A stretch of DNA of 56,103 nt from Acidimicrobiia bacterium (GTDB taxonomy: Bacteria > Actinomycetota > Acidimicrobiia > Spongiisociales > UBA5794). Under the pieces are notes generated by a model that was given only the letters and a program-made list of their open reading frames with translations, was not told the origin of the DNA and searched no databases. How positions within the stretch are numbered: position 1 is the first letter of the stretch; each line of letters opens with the position of its first letter. Both the position numbers and the translations under genes were made by a program. Shown here in pieces: positions 18,699 through 27,486 of this stretch. The stretch lies in contig JARFRN010000149.1 in the NCBI GenBank assembly GCA_029287195.1, positions 1-56,103 of the forward strand, read 5' to 3'.

Positions 18699-19643
18699 TT
18701 ACTCTTCGTCGTCCCACTCAGTCACCGTCACTGCCTTCTGCTCCGACTCGTTGACGTGCAACTTGAAGACGTCGGGTCGGGCATAGTGCCCGACGGCATC
18801 AAAGTCGTAGGTGCCCCGGGCAATTTCACCGATATCGACTTCTGCGATCAGCATTGCCTCGCTGCGGTGATTCGGTTCCACGAGGAAATCGCCGTGGGGG
18901 CCGACGATGCAACTTCCACCGCCAATCAGCACGGCAGTCGGATCGTCCCCATAGCCGGCGTCGTAGTCGGGCGGATAGTCGGCCCGCACCGAGTATTGAC
19001 TTGCGCAGATGACGAAGCAGCGTCCCTCGAGGGCGACATGCTGCATCGTGGCCGCCCATCTCTCCCGGTCGTCGACGGTGGGCGCACACCAGATCTGCAC
19101 ACCTTTGGAGTAGAGGGTGGTGCGGTACATGGGCATGTAGTTCTCCCAGCAAATGGCGGCCCCGATCCGACCCACAGGAGTTGCCACCACCGGCATCGTC
19201 GACCCATCCCCAAAACCCCAGACCAGCCTTTCCGCAGCGGTGGGCATCAACTTGCGATGCTTGCCGAGGAATCCACCGTCTTCGCCGTAGAACAGGACGC
19301 TGCAATAGAGCGTCCCGCCGGAACGTTCGACAACCCCGACTACGAGGCTCAACTCGTGGGCCGCAGCCACTTCCCCGATCCGGTCCGCTTCAGGCCCGGG
19401 TACTTCGATGGCGCCGCTGTGGTAGCGGCGGTACCAATCTCGGCCCTCTTCGGTTCGCGACCCGACGACGGCCCCAAAGGCGTGTCCTTTCGGATACCCG
19501 CCGACGAATGCCTCCGGGAACACGGCGAGTTTGGCGCCGTGATTGGCGGCTGCTGCCACGAGCGTTTCCAGCTTGCCCATCGTCGCCGGCGTGTCGAAAG
19601 CCAGCGAACCAGCCTGCACAGCAGCTACTCGCACCATCTCCAC
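18699..19643 (-). CDS. Nitrilase (carbon-nitrogen hydrolase)
   Basis: A 314-aa C-N hydrolase. The Glu-Lys-Cys triad is visible: E44 in AVFPEAFVGGYP, K131 in LGKHRKLMPT and C165 in GAAICWENYMPMYR. The ICWENYMP signature and the length suggest branch 1 (true nitrilase), converting a nitrile to a carboxylate and ammonia, rather than an amidase. It has GGAGTGGAG before ATG and lies 23 bp downstream of oleD on the same strand, continuing the ole operon; the phosphoesterase follows after 3 bp. The natural substrate is unknown. Its place behind olefin genes is unusual and may be only positional. Confidence 0.92.
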   Translation of the reverse strand: MEMVRVAAVQAGSLAFDTPATMGKLETLVAAAANHGAKLAVFPEAFVGGYPKGHAFGAVVGSRTEEGRDWYRRYHSGAIEVPGPEADRIGEVAAAHELSLVVGVVERSGGTLYCSVLFYGEDGGFLGKHRKLMPTAAERLVWGFGDGSTMPVVATPVGRIGAAICWENYMPMYRTTLYSKGVQIWCAPTVDDRERWAATMQHVALEGRCFVICASQYSVRADYPPDYDAGYGDDPTAVLIGGGSCIVGPHGDFLVEPNHRSEAMLIAEVDIGEIARGTYDFDAVGHYARPDVFKLHVNESEQKAVTVTEWDDEE

Positions 19644-19666
19644 TCCCTGGTTGAGTGCGACTCACG

Positions 19667-20653
19667 CTAGTGGGGCTCGGCTGTTGACTGACGGGAGAAC
19701 CAATCGGCCAGCTTCTGGAAGCCCTCATCGAGCGAAACCGCCGGCGCCCACTGCAGGGCTCGGCGAGTCTCCCGTTGGTCGAACCAGTGGGCGGTCGCCA
19801 GCTGCTCGGCGAGAAAGCTCGTCATCGGGGGGTCATCATCGCGCCCGGTGCGATCCCACACTCGCTCGACGACCTTGCCCCCGAAGTGCGCTGCCCGGTA
19901 GGGCACTCGCAGTGATGGGGGTTGCAACCCCGCGGCGGTAACGATCTTGGCGATGACTTCGGCGACGGGACGCGGTTGCCCATTGGTGACGACGAACGCT
20001 CTCCCACGGAGTTGCGGAGCTCGATCCAGGGCGGCAACCACAGCGTCGGCTGCGTTGCTGATGTACGTCGTGTCGATGAGCGCAGCCCCGGTACCTACTG
20101 TGGCCAGCCGCCCCGCACGGGCCCGCGCCACGATGCGGCCGACGAGTTGTGTGTCACCCGGGCCCCAGATGAGGTGAGGCCGGAGCACGACCACCGGGAA
20201 CGAGTCCGAGTTGGCACGAAGTGCCAGCAACTCCGCTTGTGCCTTGCTCTTGGCGTAATGACCCCTGGCGAGCTCAGGCTCGGCCGGTTCGGCGTCGATG
20301 CCGACGAGCGCCCGGCCGTGGTGAGCAACCGACGGGGACGATATGTGGACAAAACGCGACACGCCTTCTGCTAGGGCCGCAATCAGCAGGTTCTCGGTAC
20401 CCTCGATGTTTGTTTTCGCAAACTCGTCCCAGGATCCTGTGATGCCGACCCGGGCCGCAACGTGGATGACAGCTTCCTTCCCCGCCACAGCTGCGATAAC
20501 GGTCGCAGGATCGGCAACGTCGCCGAGATGCTCGGCAAATCCGGGCGCACCGGCACGGCGCTGCAGCAGGAACACTTCTTCTCCGCGGTCCCGGAGTTGC
20601 TCGGCCACGGTCCTTCCCAGGAGACTGCTCCCACCGGTCACAAGAACCTTCAC
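19667..20653 (-). CDS. oleD: OleD, NADPH-dependent 2-alkyl-3-ketoacid reductase of olefin biosynthesis
   Basis: A short-chain dehydrogenase of the 3-beta-HSD type, 328 aa. The nucleotide-binding loop is VLVTGGSSLLGRT at the extreme N-terminus, and the catalytic Tyr-x3-Lys is GHYAKSKAQAE. In the Ole pathway it reduces the 2-alkyl-3-ketoacid made by OleA to the beta-hydroxy acid used by OleC. The GTG start at 20653 overlaps the oleBC stop as GTGA, so translation is coupled. The assignment as OleD rather than a generic sterol dehydrogenase rests mainly on its position in an oleA-oleBC-oleD operon. Confidence 0.9.
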   Translation of the reverse strand: MKVLVTGGSSLLGRTVAEQLRDRGEEVFLLQRRAGAPGFAEHLGDVADPATVIAAVAGKEAVIHVAARVGITGSWDEFAKTNIEGTENLLIAALAEGVSRFVHISSPSVAHHGRALVGIDAEPAEPELARGHYAKSKAQAELLALRANSDSFPVVVLRPHLIWGPGDTQLVGRIVARARAGRLATVGTGAALIDTTYISNAADAVVAALDRAPQLRGRAFVVTNGQPRPVAEVIAKIVTAAGLQPPSLRVPYRAAHFGGKVVERVWDRTGRDDDPPMTSFLAEQLATAHWFDQRETRRALQWAPAVSLDEGFQKLADWFSRQSTAEPH

Positions 20654-23217
20654 AGCCGCTCGATCCTGTTGCCGGCGAGGACCGACGCGGCCCACTGACT
20701 CAGTTGCGGCCGATTGATTTTCGAGTTGTGCCTCTTGTCAACCGGAAGGCCGGCCACCGCCAGCACCGCAGCTACTTCAACCGGGATCGCCCCACGAACG
20801 GCATCCGCCAGGGCGAAGTCGGCCAATCCTGCCCGTCTTGGCGGCACGTCTGGCACCAGGACCAGGATGACCTGTTGCGTGCCGGCGGGCCCAATTCCGA
20901 CGGCCGCGGCTTGGGCAACGCCGGCGACTCCTTCCGCGGCATGTTCGATGGCCACCGGGGTCACAACTCCCGCTGCGGTCTTGATGACGTGGATGAGCCG
21001 GCCCTCGATCCACAGGCAACCCGCGTCGTCGAGGTGCCCCACGTCTCCGCTGCGATGCCAGCCGACCGGATGGGCGCTGGCCTGCTGGGTGACCCAGAGC
21101 TTGTCGTACTCATCCTTCACATGGGCGGCCCGAATACAAACCTCGCCGACCACCTCCGGATCAATCGTCAGCGGTCCGGTGGCGTTCCCATCCGCATCCA
21201 GCGGGCTGATAGCAACCTCGACGCCCGCCACCGGTCGGCCCACACACACTCCGTCGCCGGTCCCCACCGACTCGATTTCCGTGAGACTGATGTCCGCGAC
21301 CGGCAAGACCTCGGTCATCCCGTAAGGCGTATGCAACTCTGCATTGGGGACGATTTTGGCGACCTCCCGCAGCAGTCGGGCAGGCACCGGAGCACCCGCC
21401 GACATGAGCAGCCGCGTGCTGCTGAGGGCATTGTGCAGTTGCGGCGTGAGGTTGTGTGCGGTGGCGACGATGTTCCGGAGCGCGGCAGGCGAAGCGAACA
21501 CCAGAGTCGCATCTACCGCCGCAGCAGCTCCGGCCAGGGCCGTTGCGGTGAGCGTCCCCGGTGAGGTGATTTCCATATCTGGAACCACGGAGGTGATCCC
21601 CAGCGCAGCCCCGTAGAGCGCAAAGGGCCCGAACGCGGCGACAAGCCGATCCTCCTCCGTGATTGCGTACAGGGCGGCGATTGCGTCTCGGTTGGCCCGG
21701 GCTTGATGATGCCGGTAGGTCACCCCTTTGGCCGGCCCGGTTGCCCCTGAGGTAAAAGCCACGATTGCCACGTCGTCGGCCCCTGGGGGCTCCGGCATGG
21801 GCGCTTCCCTGCCCAATTCCTCTAGCTCATCGAGAGTCTTCCAGATTCCCAACGCCCTGCGCGCTTGCGTGCCGACGGAGTCGACAGAGATCCGCTTGCC
21901 GGGCCAGCGCAATGAACGTGCTGCCAGAATGGCGCGGCGTACTCCGATGAGATAGCTCGGTGCGGCACTCTCCAGCGCCTGGGTCATCCCTCTGGGGCCG
22001 AGCCCGGCATCTGCGATCACTACCACAGCTCCGAGTCGCCAGCATGCGTACAGGCAAACGGTCAGATCGACACCGGGAGGCACCAGCAGTGCAACCCGGT
22101 CTCCCCTACGTATCCCTGCTGCCGCCATCCCGCCTGCTGTGGCTGCAACCGCGGCGGCAAGTTCTGCAAAACTCACCGAGCGCACCATCTCCGCACCCTT
22201 CATCTCGGCAACCGCGACGGCGTCATCCTCGTGACGGCGCTCGATTGCCGCCCACAGCGGTTGGCCGGATACCGGCGCCGAGTACCCGCCCGCCCCTTCA
22301 TCGAGCGTCTCGAGCCACCGGAAGATCGGGGTGGCGACGTCGACTTCCTCCGGCAGCAGGTGGCTCGCTTGCGGATACCGATGAACCGCAGCGCCCGGCA
22401 GACGCTGCGCGAGGTCTCGCAGATAGAGATCCGAGAAGACGGGATCGGAGGAGCCCCAGAGGAGCAGTGCAGGCAGGTCGTCCATGCAAGCCAGGGACGC
22501 CGCGACGTCGTCAAGCGCCGGGGAACTGGGATGATCGGCCTCGAGAGGAATGTCGGCGACGAACGTGGCGATGGCGCGGCGGCGGGCGGCTGTGGTGTAT
22601 GGGGCGAGATAGGCGGCTCGCACCGGTCGTTGAATGTGCTTCTTGGACAGACGTACCGTGCCTTTGATGAACCCGGTAGTCCGTGTGCATAGGGTCTCGA
22701 GAATGCCCGGCGAACGAGCCATCCTGATGAGACGGGGCGTCGGCGACCCTGCAGGCTGGTGAACCGCCGTGTTCATCAACACCACACCTGCCAGCCGGCT
22801 GCGGTGCCGACCTGCCCAGCCCAGCGAAATTGGCCCTCCCCAGTCGTGGGCCACTACGACGACAGGACTGTTGATGCCGAGCGCCCCAATGACGGTATCG
22901 AGATCGTCGATGCGTTGCCCCAAACGGCGGGTTTGTCCGGTCCGCTCGGAGAAGCCCATATCGAGATGGTCGACGGCAACCACCCGGACATCCCTCGGCG
23001 CAGCGGCGAGAACGCTTCTCCACAGGTACGACCAGGTTGGATTGCCGTGGACACACACCAAGGTGATTCGCGGTTTGGCCACCCGGTTATCGAGTACGTG
23101 CCACCTCCGCTCGACTTCCCGGCTATCGAGCGCGGTGACGAGCCGTGACCATTTCGCATCGAGACCTTCTAAGCCCGCCGGGGGCAGAGACGCCGCTGCG
23201 ATCGGGCTCGGGCTCAC
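20650..23217 (-). CDS. oleBC: OleBC fusion: beta-lactone decarboxylase joined to beta-lactone synthetase
   Basis: An 855-aa two-enzyme fusion, a known arrangement in Gram-positive ole clusters. Residues about 1-308 are OleB, a haloalkane-dehalogenase-like alpha/beta hydrolase with HGNPTWSYLW (58-67), the nucleophile D125 in VAHDWGG, D258 in GSSDPV and H286 in QASHLLPE. It decarboxylates the cis-beta-lactone to a cis-olefin. Residues about 318-855 are OleC, an AMP-binding enzyme with P-loop AFTSGATGPAKGV (487-499), which makes the beta-lactone from the hydroxy acid and ATP. The C-terminal Lys is in the typical KRHNSKINRPQL segment. The GTG start at 23217 overlaps the oleA stop as GTGA. Product: long-chain internal alkenes in the membrane. 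Confidence 0.94.
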   Translation of the reverse strand: MSPSPIAAASLPPAGLEGLDAKWSRLVTALDSREVERRWHVLDNRVAKPRITLVCVHGNPTWSYLWRSVLAAAPRDVRVVAVDHLDMGFSERTGQTRRLGQRIDDLDTVIGALGINSPVVVVAHDWGGPISLGWAGRHRSRLAGVVLMNTAVHQPAGSPTPRLIRMARSPGILETLCTRTTGFIKGTVRLSKKHIQRPVRAAYLAPYTTAARRRAIATFVADIPLEADHPSSPALDDVAASLACMDDLPALLLWGSSDPVFSDLYLRDLAQRLPGAAVHRYPQASHLLPEEVDVATPIFRWLETLDEGAGGYSAPVSGQPLWAAIERRHEDDAVAVAEMKGAEMVRSVSFAELAAAVAATAGGMAAAGIRRGDRVALLVPPGVDLTVCLYACWRLGAVVVIADAGLGPRGMTQALESAAPSYLIGVRRAILAARSLRWPGKRISVDSVGTQARRALGIWKTLDELEELGREAPMPEPPGADDVAIVAFTSGATGPAKGVTYRHHQARANRDAIAALYAITEEDRLVAAFGPFALYGAALGITSVVPDMEITSPGTLTATALAGAAAAVDATLVFASPAALRNIVATAHNLTPQLHNALSSTRLLMSAGAPVPARLLREVAKIVPNAELHTPYGMTEVLPVADISLTEIESVGTGDGVCVGRPVAGVEVAISPLDADGNATGPLTIDPEVVGEVCIRAAHVKDEYDKLWVTQQASAHPVGWHRSGDVGHLDDAGCLWIEGRLIHVIKTAAGVVTPVAIEHAAEGVAGVAQAAAVGIGPAGTQQVILVLVPDVPPRRAGLADFALADAVRGAIPVEVAAVLAVAGLPVDKRHNSKINRPQLSQWAASVLAGNRIERL

Positions 23218-24233
23218 CACACCACTTCTGTTGCCGCCGCGTTGATCCCCGAACCCATGCCCATGAGAATCACCCGATCGCCCGGCTGTAGAGAGTCGAC
23301 CTCCAGGGACAACGTGATCGGAATCGATGCCGGACCGACGTTGCCGCGCAGCGGGAAGGTGAGCGGCACTCGAGCAGTGTCGATACCGAGGCGTTCGCAC
23401 AGCATTGCCGTGTGCACCTGTGACACCTGGTGAATGATGTAGCGGTCGGCGTCCAGCCATCCCCACTCGTCTGCGTCGCCCCAAGCCAACTTGGATACGT
23501 CGAGCCCGGCATCGAGCAGCCCTCTGGTATCGGTGATCATCTTCTCGAGCGTCCCGATGCACAGGTTGTGATGGCTGGTATCACCGCGAGAGATTCCTCC
23601 GATGACCCGATGGCTGCCCGGGTTGTCGGAGTGACGGCCGATGACGGCGGCGGCCCCTCCAGAACCGAGCGTGAGCGTGGCGAACTCGGCAAAGAGGTCC
23701 GCCATGGTCGCATCAGGTCCGGCCAACCGGCTCAGCGTTGCCTCCTGGGTGTACCGGCTGCCTTCGCCGTCGACAACCAACGCGTAGTTGATCTGGCCGC
23801 TGTCGATCATCGACGCCGCCAGCTGGATGGCGTTCATGAAACCAAGACACGCATTCCCCAGATCGAAGTTGATGCACCAGCTGGGAAGGTCGAGCAAATG
23901 ATGAACCGTGACCGCCGACGATGGTTCGAGACGATCGCGACACACCGAGGTATCGATCAGCAGCCCGATCTCGTCGGGCCTGACCCCGCTGGCTGCAAGC
24001 GCTTTCTGACCGGCGGCAGCGGCAGCTTTAGTGAACGTGTAGCCCTCGGGCCACCAGCGTCGCTCCTTGATCCCGGCGAGGCTTTCGAGCAGCCCGGACT
24101 GCGCCCCCACTCGCGCATAGGTCTCGGCCAGACGCTCGTCGAATTGGGCGGAAGTGACCACCTCGGGTGCGTCTACGTGGGCAATGGAGACGATGGCGGT
24201 GTCCGCGTACTTGAATGATGCGTTCCCTGACAT
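23214..24233 (-). CDS. oleA: OleA, thiolase-fold acyl-CoA condensing enzyme
   Basis: Joins two fatty acyl-CoA chains head to head by a non-decarboxylative Claisen condensation, giving a 2-alkyl-3-keto acid. Starting at ATG 24233 the protein is 339 aa, close to the roughly 338 of known OleA. The nucleophile is C129 (DLGNACLGFMNA); E103 (CRDRLEPSSA) lies 26 residues before it, the same spacing as the Glu117/Cys143 pair of the Xanthomonas enzyme. His of YIIHQVSQVH and Asn of GNVGPASIP complete the thiolase site. FabH is rejected because of that Glu and the operon context. It heads a leftward operon; 165 bp separate it from the divergent polymerase gene. Confidence 0.94.
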   Translation of the reverse strand: MSGNASFKYADTAIVSIAHVDAPEVVTSAQFDERLAETYARVGAQSGLLESLAGIKERRWWPEGYTFTKAAAAAGQKALAASGVRPDEIGLLIDTSVCRDRLEPSSAVTVHHLLDLPSWCINFDLGNACLGFMNAIQLAASMIDSGQINYALVVDGEGSRYTQEATLSRLAGPDATMADLFAEFATLTLGSGGAAAVIGRHSDNPGSHRVIGGISRGDTSHHNLCIGTLEKMITDTRGLLDAGLDVSKLAWGDADEWGWLDADRYIIHQVSQVHTAMLCERLGIDTARVPLTFPLRGNVGPASIPITLSLEVDSLQPGDRVILMGMGSGINAAATEVVW

Positions 24234-24386
24234 CGGATGTCTTTCTCTGAGATGTTGGAGGATTCTCGCACGAAAACGGATCGAAGCTTGCATTCACGCT
24301 CACCACCCACCGGTTCTTGCGGCTCTGGGTACGACATGTCGGACCAGCACCCGCAGGAACGGAGGGGCGCCGAGTGATCCGGGTGC

Positions 24387-24392
24387 CAGAAT
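24387..24392 (+). promoter_or_regulatory. Probable -10 box (CAGAAT) for the LigD-type polymerase gene
   Basis: CAGAAT is a one-base variant of TANNNT and ends 6 nt (CGGCTC) before the ATG at 24399, with no ribosome site between. It follows the same spacing as other leaderless-type starts here. Confidence 0.4.
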
Positions 24393-24398
24393 CGGCTC

Positions 24399-25379
24399 AT
24401 GACCGAAGCAACCGTCGGCATCGACGGCGATGAGCTGACGATCACCAACGCCGACAAGATCATGTTCCCTGAGCGGGGCTGGACCAAGCTCGACCTCGTC
24501 AACCACTACCTGGCTTGTGTCGACGGTGCCTTGGCAGGCGTGTTTGGGCGTCCCACGATGCTCAAATGCTTCCCGCGCGGCGTCGGCGAGAAGCCGTACT
24601 ACCGCAAGCGGGCCCCCAAGTCGGCCGGGGAGCGCTACTTCGTCGAGTTTCCTTCGGGCCGCACCGCGGGCTACTTCGTACCACGGACTCCCTACGACGT
24701 GATTTGGATGGCCCAGCTCAACTGCGTAGATCTCAACCCGTGGCCGAGCCGGGTCGAACATGTGGAAAACGCCGACGAGTTTCGTATCGACCTCGACCCC
24801 ACACCCGAGGCGACGTGGCCTGAGGTGCAGGCGGTGGCAATGACGGTGGCCGAGACGCTGAACGACTTTGGCTTGAACGGCTACCCCAAAACTTCGGGCT
24901 CGAAGGGCATCCACATCTACGTGCGTATCGAGCCCGTCTATTCCTTTCTCGAGGTACGCAAGGCCGCCCTGGCTTTCGGTCGCGAGGTCGAGCGACGCCG
25001 CCCCGACATCGTCACCACCCAGTGGCGGAAGGAGGACCGCCACGGCGTATTCATCGACTACAACCAGAACAGTCGTGACCGCACCATCGCCAGCGCTTAT
25101 TCGGTGCGTCCCACCGGGTGGGTTTCGACACCTCTCACATGGGCCGAGGTGCCTGTCGTCGAACTCGCCGACTTCCCGATGGTCGGCTTTGCGGCCCGCT
25201 ATGAAAGGCTGGGAGACGTGATGGCCGGCATCGACGATGAAGCCTTCTCGCTCGGCTCGCTGCTGGACCATGCGGCCCGGGACATGGCCGGGGATCTACC
25301 GGGCGAGCCGTGGCCCGAAAGCTTCGGCAGGCCGCGAGGACGCCGCAGCTGGTGGCCACTGCCTGACGAGCCGCAGTAG
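24399..25379 (+). CDS. Stand-alone LigD-type polymerase/primase (archaeo-eukaryotic primase fold)
   Basis: A 326-aa DNA/RNA polymerase of the NHEJ LigD-Pol family, which adds nucleotides (often ribonucleotides) at double-strand break ends. The catalytic metal ligands D131 and D133 lie in FRIDLDPTP, the nucleotide-binding SGSKGIHIYV at 166-175 includes H172, and the third Asp is D220 in GVFIDYNQN. The ITNADKIMFPE opening is typical. There is no ligase or phosphoesterase domain, and neither ku nor a ligase gene is adjacent, so it is either a trans-acting NHEJ component or one of the separate PolD/Prim paralogues used in excision repair. It is read away from oleA. Confidence 0.93.
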   Translation: MTEATVGIDGDELTITNADKIMFPERGWTKLDLVNHYLACVDGALAGVFGRPTMLKCFPRGVGEKPYYRKRAPKSAGERYFVEFPSGRTAGYFVPRTPYDVIWMAQLNCVDLNPWPSRVEHVENADEFRIDLDPTPEATWPEVQAVAMTVAETLNDFGLNGYPKTSGSKGIHIYVRIEPVYSFLEVRKAALAFGREVERRRPDIVTTQWRKEDRHGVFIDYNQNSRDRTIASAYSVRPTGWVSTPLTWAEVPVVELADFPMVGFAARYERLGDVMAGIDDEAFSLGSLLDHAARDMAGDLPGEPWPESFGRPRGRRSWWPLPDEPQ

Positions 25380-25382
25380 ATT
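25377..25382 (+). promoter_or_regulatory. Probable -10 box (TAGATT) for the VOC gene
   Basis: The TAG of this box is the stop codon of the polymerase gene. The box ends 6 nt (CGTCCC) before ATG 25389. No ribosome site is present, so a leaderless transcript from a promoter embedded in the upstream stop is likely. Confidence 0.5.
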
Positions 25383-25388
25383 CGTCCC

Positions 25389-25757
25389 ATGATCGATGGA
25401 ATATCCGGAATTCTCGTCTACACGAGTGAGGCGCAGTTTCCGGCAATGCGCTCCTTCTACGCCGACACGCTGGGCCTGAACCCGCGGTCGGATAGGGACG
25501 GCTTCGTGAACTTCGAATTCGGGGAGATGAGGCTGACCGTTGCAGTCCATTCCAAAATCGATTGCGCCAACCGGGACCCGCTTCACTTGATGGTGAACCT
25601 GGCAGTCGGCGATATCGACAGCGCATATCGCACGGCCGTTGTGGGCGGGGCACGGTCGCTGCGTCCTCCGGAGCGGGAAGAGTGGGGCGGGAAGATCGCT
25701 ACTTTGCAGGATCCCGACGGCAACATCATTCAGTTGATGCAGTTGCCCGGAACCTGA
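25389..25757 (+). CDS. VOC-superfamily (glyoxalase/dioxygenase-like) protein
   Basis: A 122-aa single vicinal-oxygen-chelate domain. The repeated beta-alpha-beta units are clear: MIDGISGILVYTSEAQFPAMRSFY with the FYADTLGL motif, then HLMVNLAVGDIDSAYRTAV and the C-terminal ATLQDPDGNIIQLMQ. The metal ligands are not fully conserved as in glyoxalase I, so it may bind a ligand rather than catalyse. The function is unknown. The start codon follows a leaderless-type -10 box that overlaps the stop of the upstream polymerase gene. Confidence 0.9.
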   Translation: MIDGISGILVYTSEAQFPAMRSFYADTLGLNPRSDRDGFVNFEFGEMRLTVAVHSKIDCANRDPLHLMVNLAVGDIDSAYRTAVVGGARSLRPPEREEWGGKIATLQDPDGNIIQLMQLPGT

Positions 25758-25851
25758 TCCTGCGGTCTCGCTGGTCGCGTTTGCCCAAGCTTGCCATCCC
25801 TCGAAGCGGCGCGATAGCGTGCGACCGGTCAAGGCCATAACCGAGGGCACC

Positions 25852-27483
25852 GTGGAACCCGAGCCGGCAACGTATCAGCGCACTCGATGGCTTGGGCTCG
25901 CAATGATGGCTCTGGGCGTTGCCATGATCATCGTCGATGCCACCATCGTGAACGTCGCGATTCCGTCGATCATCCGTGATCTGAACCTTTCGCTGATCGA
26001 TGCCGAATGGGTGACGACCATCTACTCCCTGGTGTTTGCCGCCTTCCTCATCACCCTGGGCCGAATCGGTGACGCCTCCGGACGCAAACGCCTGCTTCTC
26101 GCCGGACTCGTTGTCTTCGTCATCTCCAGCATGCTTGCGGGTAGGGCACCAAATGGAGGACTGCTCATCGGAGCCCGCCTGCTGCAGGGGTTCGGCGGAG
26201 CGATGATGCTTCCGGCTACGCTTTCGATCGTCAACGCCACGTTCCGGGGCAGAGAACGGGCCATTGCCTTCGGTATCTGGGGATCCGTGATCGGCGGGAT
26301 GGCCGCCGTCGGCCCGCTGCTGGGCGGATGGCTCACTACAGCTCATTCCTGGCGCTGGGCTTTCTACATCAATCTCCCCATCGGGATCGTGGCCTTTGCC
26401 GGCGTGACCGCGTTCGTTACGGAGTCTCGCGACGAGCATGGTCGCCCCGGTTTCGACCTGCCCGGCTTCCTCACCAGTTCCATCGGACTCGTGGGTGTCG
26501 TGTTCGCGCTCATTGAGGGCAGCCGCTACGGGTGGGTTGAACCAACCAGGCTTTTCACGATAGGCAGCTGGGAGTGGCCACTTGCCTCCCTCTCCCCCGT
26601 CGCACCGGCTTTTGCAGTTGGCGTCACCAGCCTGATTGCGTTCTACATGATCGAGCGGCGCCGCAGCCATGCCGGTCGTGTCGTGTTGTTTGATTTCGGG
26701 TTGTTCGGGCTCGGTAGCTTCCGCTACGGCAACCTGGCCGCGTCGATCGTGTCGCTCGGCGAGCTGGGCATGCTGTTCATTCTGCCGCTCTTCCTGCAAG
26801 CGGTATTGGGATACTCGGCCTTCCGCACCGGTGTCGTGCTGCTGCCACTTGCGATCGGTGCGTTCATGGGAGGGCCCACTGCCGCCCACTTCGCCAATCG
26901 TTACGGTCCGCGCCGGGTCGTCACTGCCGGCATGGGCCTGGAAGCGATTGCGATTGCCTCGATCGGCGTACTGCTATCTCCAGAGCTGAACGCTGCGCCC
27001 CTGCTACTTCCCCTGTTCATTTATGGAGTTGGTGTGGGTCTTGCTTCTGCCCAGTTGACGAGCGTTGTCCTGGCCGAGGTACCGCCGCGTGAGTCCGGCC
27101 AGGCGTCGGGCATGCAGACGACTTTCCGCCAGGTCGGTGCTGCTCTAGGGATTGCTCTTCTGGGAACGGTGCTTGCTACCGGGCTGCGTTCCCTGGCGGC
27201 GGACCGTCTCGCCGAGTTGCCGGAGCTTCCTCCTGCAGCCCAAGCCGGAATCGTCCAAGCGGTCGATGCATCTGGAGGCCAGGTGCTCACCTCCTTGCGA
27301 GAGGATCCGCAAAACGCTGCAGTTGTCGAGGCGGTGGAGGGGGCATTCGCCGACGCGGCTCGCCGCTCGGCCATCACCGGTCTCGTGTTCGTCATCGTCG
27401 GGTTTGGGCTCAGCCTTCTGCTGCCCGAGACGCGTGACTTCGATCTTGCGGACGACCCGGCAGACGGAGCTAAAACCGCCTGA
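25852..27483 (+). CDS. MFS drug/proton antiporter, EmrB/QacA (DHA2) type
   Basis: Integral membrane exporter of about 543 aa with the 14-helix DHA2 pattern. Motif A-like loop LGRIGDASGRKR follows TM2; DATIVNVAIPSI in TM1 is the DHA2 hallmark, and GPLLGGWLTTAHSWRWAFYINLPIG is the antiporter motif region at TM5-6. The last loop before the final helix (about 470-510) is long and alanine-rich. The GTG at 25852 is chosen because GAGGG lies just upstream; a GTG at 25819 in the same frame is an alternative but overlaps a TAGCGT box (25815-25820). The gene is convergent with the S51-like gene, with stops 3 bp apart. Substrate unknown. Confidence 0.88.
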   Translation: MEPEPATYQRTRWLGLAMMALGVAMIIVDATIVNVAIPSIIRDLNLSLIDAEWVTTIYSLVFAAFLITLGRIGDASGRKRLLLAGLVVFVISSMLAGRAPNGGLLIGARLLQGFGGAMMLPATLSIVNATFRGRERAIAFGIWGSVIGGMAAVGPLLGGWLTTAHSWRWAFYINLPIGIVAFAGVTAFVTESRDEHGRPGFDLPGFLTSSIGLVGVVFALIEGSRYGWVEPTRLFTIGSWEWPLASLSPVAPAFAVGVTSLIAFYMIERRRSHAGRVVLFDFGLFGLGSFRYGNLAASIVSLGELGMLFILPLFLQAVLGYSAFRTGVVLLPLAIGAFMGGPTAAHFANRYGPRRVVTAGMGLEAIAIASIGVLLSPELNAAPLLLPLFIYGVGVGLASAQLTSVVLAEVPPRESGQASGMQTTFRQVGAALGIALLGTVLATGLRSLAADRLAELPELPPAAQAGIVQAVDASGGQVLTSLREDPQNAAVVEAVEGAFADAARRSAITGLVFVIVGFGLSLLLPETRDFDLADDPADGAKTA

Positions 27484-27486
27484 GGG

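Noticed and set aside
23218-23562. Longer start for OleBC, reading into oleA
   Set aside because: The GTG at 23217 forms a GTGA overlap with the oleA stop, the same coupling as between oleBC and oleD; the extension has no OleB similarity.
24310-24345. Short palindrome CGACATGTCG between oleA and the polymerase gene
   Set aside because: Ten bases, single copy, not placed relative to a recognisable promoter; chance is likely.
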